7,407 nucleotides of DNA from Deltaproteobacteria bacterium (lineage in GTDB: Bacteria > Desulfobacterota > Binatia > UBA9968), in contig VBKX01000433.1 in the NCBI GenBank assembly GCA_005879435.1, positions 1 through 7,407 on the forward strand, written 5' to 3'. The notes under the pieces were generated by a model that did not search any database, was not told the DNA's origin, and saw nothing but the letters and a program-made list of their open reading frames with translations. Each line of letters begins with the position of its first letter. Position 1 is the first letter of the stretch. Of this stretch, positions 1 to 7,265 are shown one piece after another. Position numbers and translations under genes: made by a program.

Positions 1-444
1 AAGATTCCGGTGCCGATCCAGGAAACCTTGCCGCGCCGCTACCGAGGCATCCTCGAAGTCGATATGGATATTTGCACGGGGTGCCTGGCTTGCGAAAGAG
101 ACTGTCCGATCACCTGCATCACGATCGGCATCGAGATGAACAAAGAGACCAAGGTGCGCCAATTTACTCACTTCGATATCGACGTGTGCAAGTGCATGTA
201 CTGCGGGCTTTGTTCCGAGGCCTGTCCGACCGGAGCCATTCGTCATTCACAAGAATTCGAAGGGGCGAGTTACAATCCGGCGGGGCTGGTGCGGCACTTC
301 GCGCCACAGCCGCAGAATTTGTATAAGCCGAAAAAAGGCGGGGAAACGGATCCGAAACTGGTAACAAAAGTCGATATCGGACTGAAGTACCTTGATGAGT
401 TCGCTACGCCGGATGGAGGGGGGAGCGCAACCGAGGAGGGATAG
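1..444 (+). CDS. nuoI: NADH-quinone oxidoreductase subunit I, 5'-truncated by window edge
   Basis: NuoI is the peripheral-arm subunit of complex I that holds two 4Fe-4S clusters (N6a and N6b in the family) and passes electrons toward the last cluster and quinone. Numbering from the GTG at 10, the first motif CTGCLACERDCP has Cys22, 25, 28 and 32, and the second, CMYCGLCSEACP, has Cys62, 65, 68 and 72. An extra Cys60 lies just before the second motif. The frame is open to base 1 (reading K-I-P before the GTG), and the residues before the first motif, including PRRYRG, match the middle of NuoI rather than its start. The GTG at 10 is therefore probably not the real start, and the N-terminal part lies outside the window. 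The tail after the second cluster is polar and ends in a Gly/Glu-rich stretch. It is the first of six nuo genes here in canonical order. Identity is confident; the true start cannot be seen. Confidence 0.95.
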   Translation, partial: KIPVPIQETLPRRYRGILEVDMDICTGCLACERDCPITCITIGIEMNKETKVRQFTHFDIDVCKCMYCGLCSEACPTGAIRHSQEFEGASYNPAGLVRHFAPQPQNLYKPKKGGETDPKLVTKVDIGLKYLDEFATPDGGGSATEEG

Positions 445-489
445 GCGGGGAACGGGGCGGCGAGCGAGGTTGTTATAGACCCACCCCTT

Positions 490-504
490 GATCCTAATTG
501 GATC
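490..504. repeat. Short perfect inverted repeat in the nuoI-nuoJ spacer
   Basis: GATCC and GGATC flank the 5-nt loop TAATT. The 5-bp arms lie within the 119-nt spacer (445-563) that separates nuoI from nuoJ, which is long for this operon. No T-tract follows, so it does not look like an intrinsic terminator. It could be a small RNA hairpin or occur by chance. Apart from this I see no gene or clear signal in the spacer. Confidence 0.3.
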
Positions 505-563
505 TTCCGGTATTTGAGCCAGAACGTCTTCAATTTTCCGAGATCCCAACAGTTCGAAAAGCT

Positions 564-1064
564 ATGACGGTATCGACGGCGGTTTTCTATCTAATCGCTC
601 TCATTACGGTGGGTTCCGCCGCGATGGTGGCGTTTTCCAGAAACATCATCTATTCCGCGTTCTCGCTGCTCGGGACGTTCATGGGCGTCGCCGGCATTTA
701 TATCTTCCTCGGCGCCGACTTTGTGGCGGCGGTACAGGTCTTGATTTACGTCGGCGGCATTCTCGTTTTGATTCTGTTCGCTGTCATGCTGACGCATCGC
801 ATCACCGACGTCGAGGTGACCAACCGCGCCGCCGGAAGAATTCCCGCGTTGATCATCATCGGCGTGCTAGTTTATCTGTTGATCGCGACTATCAAAGTTA
901 CGCCGTGGGTTAGGGCCAAAGAAGTCGTGTACGCGGCCACGACGGCTACGATCGGAGATTTGTTTTTATACACTTATTTACTGCCATTCGAGTTGGCATC
1001 GTTGGTTTTGCTCGGGGCGTTGATCGGCGCTGTGGTGCTTTCGCGCAAGGAAATTAAAGAGTAG
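564..1064 (+). CDS. nuoJ: NADH-quinone oxidoreductase subunit J
   Basis: NuoJ (ND6 family) is a small membrane-arm subunit of complex I next to the quinone site, linking the peripheral arm to the proton-pumping chain. The protein is 166 aa and almost wholly hydrophobic, with about five membrane segments. The family core ADFVAAVQVLIYVGGILVL runs from about residue 51 to 69, and Asp52 sits where many NuoJ proteins have Glu. The last helix ends in LSRKEIKE. I chose ATG 564 because the protein then begins directly with a membrane helix (MTVSTAVFYL). A TTG at 498 would add 22 polar residues unlike the family. The ribosome binding site is weak (an A/G-rich stretch, gaaaag, just upstream). nuoK follows after 2 nt, so the two are probably translationally coupled. 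Confidence 0.93.
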   Translation: MTVSTAVFYLIALITVGSAAMVAFSRNIIYSAFSLLGTFMGVAGIYIFLGADFVAAVQVLIYVGGILVLILFAVMLTHRITDVEVTNRAAGRIPALIIIGVLVYLLIATIKVTPWVRAKEVVYAATTATIGDLFLYTYLLPFELASLVLLGALIGAVVLSRKEIKE

Positions 1065-1066
1065 CC

Positions 1067-1378
1067 ATGTCGCCCAACGAGCTCTCTTCGTATCTCATCA
1101 TCAGCGCGATTCTCTTTTCTCTGGGATTGTTCACAGTTTTGACTCGGCGTAACGCCATCAGCGTGCTCATGGGCGTCGAGCTGATTCTCAACAGCGCCAA
1201 TATCAATTACGTGGCGTTTTCTCACTTCAGCAGCGGCAATGCCGACGGACAAATCTATGCCATTTTCGTGATCATGCTCGCTGCTGCCGAGGCGGCGGTC
1301 GGTTTGGCCATCGTGCTGGCGATCTTCCAACTCTTCCACACCATCGATGTCGAAGCGGCGGAGACGCTGAAAGAATAG
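1067..1378 (+). CDS. nuoK: NADH-quinone oxidoreductase subunit K
   Basis: NuoK (ND4L family) is a three-helix membrane subunit of complex I that carries two buried glutamates of the proton path. The product is 103 aa, the normal family length of about 100. The conserved residues are present: Glu38 in the second helix (GVELILN) and Glu75 in the third (LAAAEAAVGLAI), matching E. coli Glu36 and Glu72. The ATG lies 2 nt after the nuoJ stop, and the end of nuoJ (aagg...aaagag) supplies a purine-rich ribosome binding site. The C-terminal tail after residue 90 is short and acidic. The gene looks intact. Confidence 0.96.
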   Translation: MSPNELSSYLIISAILFSLGLFTVLTRRNAISVLMGVELILNSANINYVAFSHFSSGNADGQIYAIFVIMLAAAEAAVGLAIVLAIFQLFHTIDVEAAETLKE

Positions 1379-1381
1379 TTC

Positions 1382-1421
1382 GTTCAACGAGTCAAGCGTT
1401 CAAAAGTTCAACGGTTGAAAG
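1382..1421 (+). repeat. Imperfect octanucleotide tandem repeat (5 units) in the nuoK-nuoL spacer
   Basis: Five consecutive 8-nt units can be read: GTTCAACG, AGTCAAGC, GTTCAAAA, GTTCAACG and GTTGAAAG. Units 1 and 4 are identical, and the consensus is about GTTCAA(C/A)(G/A). The array fills nearly all of the 48-nt spacer between the nuoK stop and the nuoL ATG. The last unit (gaaag) ends 5 nt before the ATG, so it may also act as the weak nuoL ribosome binding site. This resembles short tandem repeat tracts that change length by slippage. Any role in tuning nuoL expression is inference. Confidence 0.6.
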
Positions 1422-1426
1422 ATTAG

Positions 1427-3405
1427 ATGGATAATCCGATACAGACTGACTTCATTCGCTGGATCGTGTTCTTGCCGTTGCTCGGCGCGATCGTCAACGG
1501 TTTGCTGGGCGCGAAGATCCAGAAGAGCTTTGGCAAAGGCGCCATAGCGTTGCTCGCGTGCGCGCCTGTAGTGATCGCTTTCGGTTTGTCGTTATACGCT
1601 TTTTTTGTTCTGAAAGGGCTCGAAGCGGAAAAGCGCTTTCTCATCGATAATCTTTATTCTTGGATCCAGCTGGGCTCGCTTAAAGTCGACATGGCTTTTC
1701 TGATCGATCCGCTCTCCGCCGTGATGATTCTCGTGGTCACCGGTATCGGCGGGCTGATTCACATCTACGCCACGGGCTATATGCACGACGACAAAGCCTT
1801 TTGGCGGTTCTTTGCTTATCTGAATTTATTTACCGCGGCGATGCTTACGCTGGTCTTAGGCGACAGCTTGCTCGTGCTCTTCGTCGGATGGGAAGGTGTG
1901 GGATTGTGCTCCTACGCGCTCATCGGCTTTTGGTACACCGATCACGCTAACGCCAGGGCCGGCAACAAAGCGTTCATCGTCAACCGCGTCGGTGACTTTG
2001 GTTTCGTATTGGGCATGTTCTTGCTGTTCTGGACGCTCGATGCTCAGGGTCACGGCTCGCTCACGTTTCGCGAAATGGTTAAGTGGGCGCCGACGATCAA
2101 GGATTCGATGCTCTGGGGTTGGCCGGTTGTGACACTGGTGACGCTTTTTCTTTTTGTCGGCGCCACCGGTAAATCAGCGCAGATTCCGCTCTTCGTCTGG
2201 TTGCCGGACGCCATGGCCGGACCGACTCCAGTCAGCGAGCTGATCCATGCCGCCACCATGGTGACCGCTGGCGTTTATATGACGGCACGCATGAATGTCT
2301 TCTTTTCCATGGCGCCGGCAACTTTACATGTGATTGCCGTGATCGGTGTGGCAACCGCTCTGGTCGCGGCCAACTCGGCTACATGTTTATCGGCATCGGT
2401 GTTGGAGGCTACGCTGCGGCGGTTTTTCATCTAATGACCCACGCGTTTTTCAAAGCCTGCTTGTTCCTCGGCTCGGGCAGCGTGATCCACGCCATGCATC
2501 ACGAACAGGACATGCGCAAGATGGGCGGACTCAAGGCCTGGATGCCCGTGACGTTCATCACGTTCTTTATTTCCGTGCTGGCGATCGCCGGGTTCCCGCC
2601 CTTCGCAGGTTTCTTCTCCAAAGACGAGATACTTTGGCTGGCCGCTTCTAACGAACATTGGGGTATCTGGTTTTTTGCAGTGTGCGGCGCGGGCCTGACG
2701 GCTTTCTATATGTTCCGTCAGCTCTTCATGACTTTCTACGGCAAGTGCCGGGCCGATCACTATACCCAAGAGCACCTGCACGAATCACCCCAGGTCATGA
2801 CCCTGCCGTTGGTGGTCTTAGCGATCGGCGCGGTGTTCGCCGGTTTTATCGGCCTTCCCGGCGTGCTCGGCGGCAGCCAGTTCGCCCAGTGGCTGGAACC
2901 CGTCATTCACGCGGATGAAGAAGCGCATGCTTCACACGCGCTCGAGTGGGGTTTGATGGCAGTATCCGTATCGGTGGCTTCGTTTGGCGCGTTTATCGCC
3001 TATCTCATGTATCGCCGTGAAGCACTCTCACCGGAGATCTTCGCAAATCTTGCGGGCGGTTTCCTCTATCGTTTATTCGACCGCAAATGGTATTTCGATG
3101 AAATTTACCAGGTGATTTTCGTTAACGGCACTTTGTTGCTGGCGCGCCTAGGTTCATTGTTCGACCAGTATATTATCGACGGCATCGTCGACGGCTCGGC
3201 GGCTTTGGTCCGGTTCGCCGCTTGGCTCAACGGTTTGTTCGACCAGTACATCATCGACGGCATGGTCAATGCGGTCGCCAATATCACTTTCGGCATCGGC
3301 AATAAGTTTCGCCGAGTCCAGACCGGCAACATCAACAGTTATCTTTACGGCATTTTGATCGCGGTGGTGCTGCTCATCATCGCCAAATTGCGTTACGCGA
3401 GCTGA
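1427..3405 (+). pseudogene. nuoL: NADH-quinone oxidoreductase subunit L, disrupted by a ~58-nt deletion/frameshift near 2369
   Basis: NuoL (ND5 family) is the distal antiporter-like proton-pumping subunit of complex I, with a long lateral helix at its C terminus. The first part (1427 to about 2371) encodes residues 1-315 with Glu156 (GWEGVGLCSY), Asp190 (NRVGD), Lys249 (GATGKSAQIP) and His274 (LIHAATMVTAGVY), matching E. coli Glu144, Asp178, Lys229 and His254. The frame then ends at 2434 after 20 unrelated residues. The homologous protein resumes in another frame at 2371 with QLGYMF, then FHLMTHAFFKA and GFFSKDEILW, whose Lys (codon at 2620) matches E. coli Lys399, and runs to the stop at 3403-3405. 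Compared with E. coli NuoL, about 19 residues around LVQTDIKRVLAYS are absent, including Asp303 and Lys305. A loss of about 58 nt (3n+1) explains both the gap and the shift. Everything else is conserved, so the lesion is recent or is an assembly error. The second half has no ribosome binding site of its own. Confidence 0.9.
3157..3267 (+). repeat. In-frame internal duplication in the nuoL 3' end (LFDQYIIDG motif twice)
   Basis: A 33-nt segment at 3157-3189 recurs at 3235-3267 with 3 mismatches, offset by exactly 78 nt (26 codons). The encoded peptides are LFDQYIIDGIV and LFDQYIIDGMV. After these the copies diverge, though both continue as hydrophobic or amphipathic sequence. They lie in the C-terminal part of NuoL, where the lateral helix and final membrane segment are expected. 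Two of the three differences are synonymous (tat/tac, att/atc), so the protein motif seems to be retained after an old duplication. Confidence 0.75.
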
Positions 3406-3426
3406 GCTCTAGGGAGAATCTAGCAG

Positions 3427-4938
3427 ATGGAAAACGTGCTCACCTACATGACCTTTATTCCCGTTGCCGGGGCGGCGATCGTGCTCGCGCTCCCCAATAA
3501 CGCCAAGCTGATCCGCTGGGTTTCGGCGGCCGCAACGGTACCTCCGCTGCTCATGGCCGTCTGGCTGTTTAAAAATTTCGATCGCGCCAAGGCCGGTTTT
3601 CAATTTATCGAAGATTACACTTGGATTCCCAGCTATAACATTAGTTACACGATGGGTGTCGACGGCTTGAGCATCTCCATGGTGCTTTTGACCGCATTAC
3701 TTAGTTTCCTCTGTATCTTCGCTTCCTTTGGAATCGAAAAAGCCGTCAAGGGTTACTTCGCGCTGTTTCTTTTGCTCGACGCTGGCATGATGGGAGTCTT
3801 TTGTGCCCTGGATTTTTTTCTCTTTTACGTTTTTTGGGAAGTCATGCTGCTGCCGATGTACTTTCTGATCGGCATCTGGGGCGGCCCGCGACGCGAATAT
3901 GCTGCGATTAAATTCTTTCTGTACACTCTGTTCGGCAGCGTCCTGATGCTGCTCGCGATCCTCGCGCTCTATTTCGCCGTCGATCCGCACACGTTCGATA
4001 TGCGCATCTTGATGGCGCAGGCCAATAGGTACAGCACCGAAGTCTTGCCGATCTGGCCATTTCATCAACTGCGTTGGGGTTTCCAGCATGTCGTTTGGAT
4101 GGCGCTGTTCATCGGCTTCGCTATCAAAATCCCGGCTTTTCCATTCCATACCTGGTTGCCTGACGCGCACGTCGAAGCGCCGACGGCGATTTCTGTCATA
4201 CTTGCCGGGGTGCTGCTCAAGATGGGCACGTACGGCATCCTCCGAATCAACTTCCCGATGCTGCCCGCCGCGACCGCGGATATGGCATTTATTTTATTGG
4301 GTGCGCTCGGTGCTTGGAACATTATCTACGGCGCCTTTTGCGCCATGGCTCAAAAGGATCTTAAAAAACTGGTCGCCTACTCGAGCGTAAGCCATATGGG
4401 TTACGTGATGCTCGGCATGGCGAGCTTTACGACGCAGGGGCTCAACGGCGCGGTGCTGCAAATGTTCAATCACGGCACCATCACCGGCATGCTCTTCCTT
4501 TTGGTCGGCGTGATCTACGACCGCGCGCATCATCGTGAAATCGACGGTTTTGGCGGCTTGGCCGCGATCATGCCTGTTTACACCGGCGTCACGGCACTAG
4601 CGTTCTTCGCGTCCATGGGATTACCGGGGCTGTCAGGATTCATTTCGGAAGTGTTGGTGTTGCTCGGTACCTGGCAGAAGTATCCGGTGTTGACGATTCT
4701 CGGCGCCAGCGGTGTGATTCTGACCGCGGGATATCTCCTCTGGACTATCCAGCGCGTTTATCTCGGCCCGCCCAATGAAAAATATTTGAAGATGCCGGAA
4801 ATCAATGGTCGCGAGATGTTCACGTTGGTGCCGTTGGGTGTGATCGTGATCGTCGTCGGCGTATATCCGAGTGTGGTGTTGGATTTGTTGCGCGCATCGT
4901 TAGACCAAATCAATCAAATCGTCATTCCGCATCTCTAG
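3427..4938 (+). CDS. nuoM: NADH-quinone oxidoreductase subunit M
   Basis: NuoM (ND4 family) is the middle antiporter-like subunit of the complex I membrane arm and forms one proton channel. The 503-aa product is of normal length, with about 14 hydrophobic segments. Channel residues are all visible: Glu138 (FWEVMLLPMYFLIG), Lys234 (AIKIPAFPFHTWLPDAHVEA), Lys265 (GVLLKMGTYG) and Glu408 (GLSGFISEVL), matching E. coli Glu144, Lys234, Lys265 and Glu407. The segment MAQKDLKKLVAYSSVSHMG (308-326) is intact here, in contrast to the equivalent stretch missing from nuoL. The ATG lies 21 nt after the nuoL stop and is preceded by a GGGAG Shine-Dalgarno sequence at 3412-3416, so it can be translated independently of the broken upstream gene. 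Confidence 0.97.
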   Translation: MENVLTYMTFIPVAGAAIVLALPNNAKLIRWVSAAATVPPLLMAVWLFKNFDRAKAGFQFIEDYTWIPSYNISYTMGVDGLSISMVLLTALLSFLCIFASFGIEKAVKGYFALFLLLDAGMMGVFCALDFFLFYVFWEVMLLPMYFLIGIWGGPRREYAAIKFFLYTLFGSVLMLLAILALYFAVDPHTFDMRILMAQANRYSTEVLPIWPFHQLRWGFQHVVWMALFIGFAIKIPAFPFHTWLPDAHVEAPTAISVILAGVLLKMGTYGILRINFPMLPAATADMAFILLGALGAWNIIYGAFCAMAQKDLKKLVAYSSVSHMGYVMLGMASFTTQGLNGAVLQMFNHGTITGMLFLLVGVIYDRAHHREIDGFGGLAAIMPVYTGVTALAFFASMGLPGLSGFISEVLVLLGTWQKYPVLTILGASGVILTAGYLLWTIQRVYLGPPNEKYLKMPEINGREMFTLVPLGVIVIVVGVYPSVVLDLLRASLDQINQIVIPHL

Positions 4939-4947
4939 AAGTTGGCC

Positions 4948-6432
4948 ATGGATCTTAAGAACGTCGCCAGCCTTAGCTTTTTTTACCCGGAGTTTATTCT
5001 CTCCGCGACGATACTGCTGCTAATCGTTGTCGACCTCGTCGCGCGGAGCCCGCGCGGGATCGCCATGATCGCTCTAATCGGCTGCTTCGGTGCGCTGATC
5101 GCGACCTTGGATCTTTACAGCGCTCAGCCCGGCTGGTTGTTCCACCGGATGATGATTCTCGACAATTTCAGCCTTTTCTTCAAAGTCGTGGCGCTAGCCG
5201 CGACGATTCTGTGCATCTGGATGTCGCTCAGCAGCAACGAAATCAAGCAGGTGCACGAAGGCGAGTATTACACCTTGTTGTTGACTTGTACTCTCGGCAT
5301 GTTTTTCATGGCCTCGTCGAGCAATCTGCTGATGGCCTATCTCTCGCTGGAACTGGTCAGTCTGACTTCCTATGTTCTCACCGGTTTTTTGCCGCATAAC
5401 CGCCGCTCCAGCGAAGCGGCTTTGAAATATCTGATTTACGGCGGCGTCGCCTCGGGAACGATGATCTATGGGATGAGTTGGATCTTCGGCATGACCGGCA
5501 GCTTGGATTATGCCGCGATACAGGCGGCGCTTAGCCAATCCCCGTTCAACAAGGCGTCGTTGTTCATGGCTTTTATTTTCATCTTGGCCGGTTTCGGTTA
5601 CAAAATCGTTTTCGTACCGTTTCACATGTGGTCGCCGGACGTGTATCAAGGCGCGCCGACGCCGTTCACGGCGTTCTTATCCGTGGCTTCCAATGCCGCT
5701 GGTATCGCCATCATGATTCGCTTTTTTTTCCCGGGCGTCTCCCGCGCGCTGCCGAGCGGCGATTGGGCATTTCTCTCGGGCGTTGAATGGCCCCAGGTGT
5801 TATTGTTCTTGAGCATGATCACCATGACCCTCGGTAATCTCTGCGCGCTCAACCAGCGCAATCTCAAGCGCATGCTCGCGTACTCTGGTATTGCCCACGC
5901 AGGCTATATGATGATGGGCTTGGCCGTGTTGAACAACGACGGCCTGTCGGCGATCCTATTTTATCTCGTCGTCTATCTGATCATGAACGTGGGTGCTTTC
6001 CTCGTGGTCGCCATGATCGCCAACGTGACCGGCAATGAAGACATCGAGACCTATCGAGGATTGGCTTGGCGAGGTGCGATCGTTCCCGCAGTGTGCCTCG
6101 CGGTTTTTCTCTTTTCGCTGACGGGTCTGCCGCCCTTCGCCGGGTTTGTTGGCAAATTCTTCCTATTCTCCGCTGTGCTCAAGCAAGGCGGCGCATTCGG
6201 CGCGCTGGCTCTTGTCGCGGCGATTAACAGTGTCATCTCACTCTACTATTACGCGAAAATCGTCAAGACGATGTTTCTTGACATGCCCAACCCCGAGGAC
6301 AAAACGGTTTCCATCGCTGTTAATAATTTTACCCTCCTGATACCGCTGACGGTGCTGACAATTTTCTTCGGCGTCTACTTTTCACCGCTGGTGCGATACA
6401 CTAGCCAGTCGCTGCGCTTCTTCGTCAAATAG
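4948..6432 (+). CDS. nuoN: NADH-quinone oxidoreductase subunit N
   Basis: NuoN (ND2 family) is the antiporter-like subunit nearest the quinone end of the complex I pump. With ATG 4948 it is 494 aa, the usual length, and starts MDLKNVASLSFFYPEFIL. An in-frame TTG at 4942 would add two residues; I prefer the ATG. Conserved residues are Glu135 (LSLELVSL), Lys219 (GFGYKIVFVPFHMWSPDVYQ), Lys308 (QRNLKRMLAYS) and Lys403 (FAGFVGKFFLF), matching E. coli Glu133, Lys217, the conserved NIKR lysine and Lys395. Odd point: in the next helix the motif reads AFLSVASNAAG, with Asn249 where E. coli has Lys247 (TFLATASKIA). The gene starts 9 nt after the nuoM stop. It is the last nuo gene, and the next gene begins 239 nt later. 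Confidence 0.96.
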   Translation: MDLKNVASLSFFYPEFILSATILLLIVVDLVARSPRGIAMIALIGCFGALIATLDLYSAQPGWLFHRMMILDNFSLFFKVVALAATILCIWMSLSSNEIKQVHEGEYYTLLLTCTLGMFFMASSSNLLMAYLSLELVSLTSYVLTGFLPHNRRSSEAALKYLIYGGVASGTMIYGMSWIFGMTGSLDYAAIQAALSQSPFNKASLFMAFIFILAGFGYKIVFVPFHMWSPDVYQGAPTPFTAFLSVASNAAGIAIMIRFFFPGVSRALPSGDWAFLSGVEWPQVLLFLSMITMTLGNLCALNQRNLKRMLAYSGIAHAGYMMMGLAVLNNDGLSAILFYLVVYLIMNVGAFLVVAMIANVTGNEDIETYRGLAWRGAIVPAVCLAVFLFSLTGLPPFAGFVGKFFLFSAVLKQGGAFGALALVAAINSVISLYYYAKIVKTMFLDMPNPEDKTVSIAVNNFTLLIPLTVLTIFFGVYFSPLVRYTSQSLRFFVK

Positions 6433-6438
6433 CTGATT

Positions 6439-6456
6439 CCTCGGGCTAAAACGAGG
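6439..6456 (+). terminator. Weak hairpin just after nuoN, possible end of the nuo transcript
   Basis: CCTCG and CGAGG pair around the 8-nt loop GGCTAAAA, starting 7 nt after the nuoN stop. The stem is only 5 bp and no run of T follows, so it is a poor intrinsic terminator. Its place at the end of the operon is the main argument for it. The rest of the 6433-6671 spacer shows a second short hairpin (AGGCG at 6611-6615 with CGCCT at 6623-6627) and no open frame with a convincing start. Confidence 0.25.
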
Positions 6457-6660
6457 GACGACGGCATGCTCGCCCCCCAACGCTATTGACCAATCCCGGA
6501 AAGGACCATTTGTAGCGCCGCACGACTTCCTGCTGCGCAAGTTTCGTTCTCTCCGTGCCGATACCAGTGTATTGTTGGCGCGGACGGCCTAACGCGCATT
6601 AGAACTAAGAAGGCGCGATTTTCGCCTGGCCTTGCGATTGCGTTTACGGCTTTGTTCCGT

Positions 6661-6666
6661 AGGAGG
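6661..6666 (+). promoter_or_regulatory. Shine-Dalgarno sequence fixing the mlaC start
   Basis: AGGAGG lies 5 nt before the ATG at 6672, the strongest ribosome binding site in the window. It favours 6672 over the in-frame ATG at 6681. Just upstream, TACGG (6645-6649) can pair with CCGTA (6657-6661) around a 7-nt loop, and two G-U pairs could extend the stem to 6663, so the site could be partly occluded. Confidence 0.75.
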
Positions 6667-6671
6667 CCGTC

Positions 6672-7265
6672 ATGCGATGCATGTTCAAGTTGGTTGTTTT
6701 CTACACGTTACTCGCGCCGTGGGTGATGCCCGCGGCCGCGTTAGGCCAGACGCCGACTGCACAGATTCAGCAAACCGTCGAACAAGTGTTGAAGGTTGTC
6801 ACGAATACTGCGAATGGGGAGGCGGAACGCAAGGAATTGCTGCGCAGCGCTTTAATGCCGCGCTTTGACTGGTACGAGATGGCGAAACAATCCCTAGGCA
6901 AACATTGGCAAACTGCATCCGGGCGGGAAGATGAATTCGTCGCGGCATTCGCGGAATTTCTCGGCAACGCGTACGTCGGTAAGATCGGATCTTACAGAGA
7001 CGAAAAAATTGTTTTCCTCCAGGAAGTCGTCGACAATGAGCGGGCCCAGGTGATGACAAAAATTGTTTCGGACAAGGGTGAGCCAACCACGATCAACTAC
7101 CGCCTACGTCGCATCGACGGTCAGTGGAAAATCTACGACGTTGTGGTGGAGGATATCAGCTTGGTGGTCAATTTCCGTTCGCAATTTAACCGACTCCTGG
7201 CCAAGGGAAGTTTCGACGACTTACTGAAGCAGTTGAAAGAAAAGGAACTAAAGACCAGCAGGTGA
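6672..7265 (+). CDS. mlaC: MlaC/Ttg2D-family periplasmic phospholipid-binding protein
   Basis: MlaC is a soluble periplasmic carrier that moves phospholipids between the outer membrane (MlaA side) and the inner-membrane MlaFEDB ABC transporter. The 197-aa product has a Sec-type signal peptide: Lys/Arg-containing start, hydrophobic core at about 7-19, and a likely cut after ALG at 23-25. The mature part (about 172 aa) has the family layout: an N-terminal helical stretch (TAQIQQTVEQVLKVV), the segment MPRFDWYEMAKQSLGKHW (62-79), then FAEFLGNAYVGKI, and the C-terminal core with INYRLRRIDGQWKIYDVVVE (141-160) followed by DISLVVNFRSQF (161-172). No mlaA, D, E or F is present in the window. The 239-nt gap from nuoN and the strong ribosome binding site suggest a unit separate from nuo. 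The family is confident; a paralogous lipid or hopanoid carrier role (HpnM-like members share this fold) cannot be excluded. Confidence 0.88.
   Translation: MRCMFKLVVFYTLLAPWVMPAAALGQTPTAQIQQTVEQVLKVVTNTANGEAERKELLRSALMPRFDWYEMAKQSLGKHWQTASGREDEFVAAFAEFLGNAYVGKIGSYRDEKIVFLQEVVDNERAQVMTKIVSDKGEPTTINYRLRRIDGQWKIYDVVVEDISLVVNFRSQFNRLLAKGSFDDLLKQLKEKELKTSR

Noticed and set aside
498..563. A longer NuoJ starting at TTG 498.
   Set aside because: The 22 added residues are polar and unlike the NuoJ N terminus; ATG 564 opens directly into the first membrane helix.
2383..3405. A separate 340-aa gene starting at ATG 2383.
   Set aside because: The frame is already homologous to NuoL before this ATG (QLGY precedes M), there is no ribosome binding site, and the product is the C-terminal half of NuoL. 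It is the downstream part of a broken gene.
3697..4170. A 157-aa minus-strand open frame opposite nuoM, and similar minus-strand frames opposite other nuo genes.
   Set aside because: They lie wholly inside strongly conserved + strand genes and have polar, biased compositions (rich in Arg, Gln, Glu and His), as expected for antisense shadows of hydrophobic membrane-protein codons.
6486..6514. A sigma70-like promoter upstream of mlaC, with TTGACC at 6486-6491.
   Set aside because: The -35-like hexamer is good, but no acceptable -10 box lies at 16-19 nt spacing, so I do not call it.
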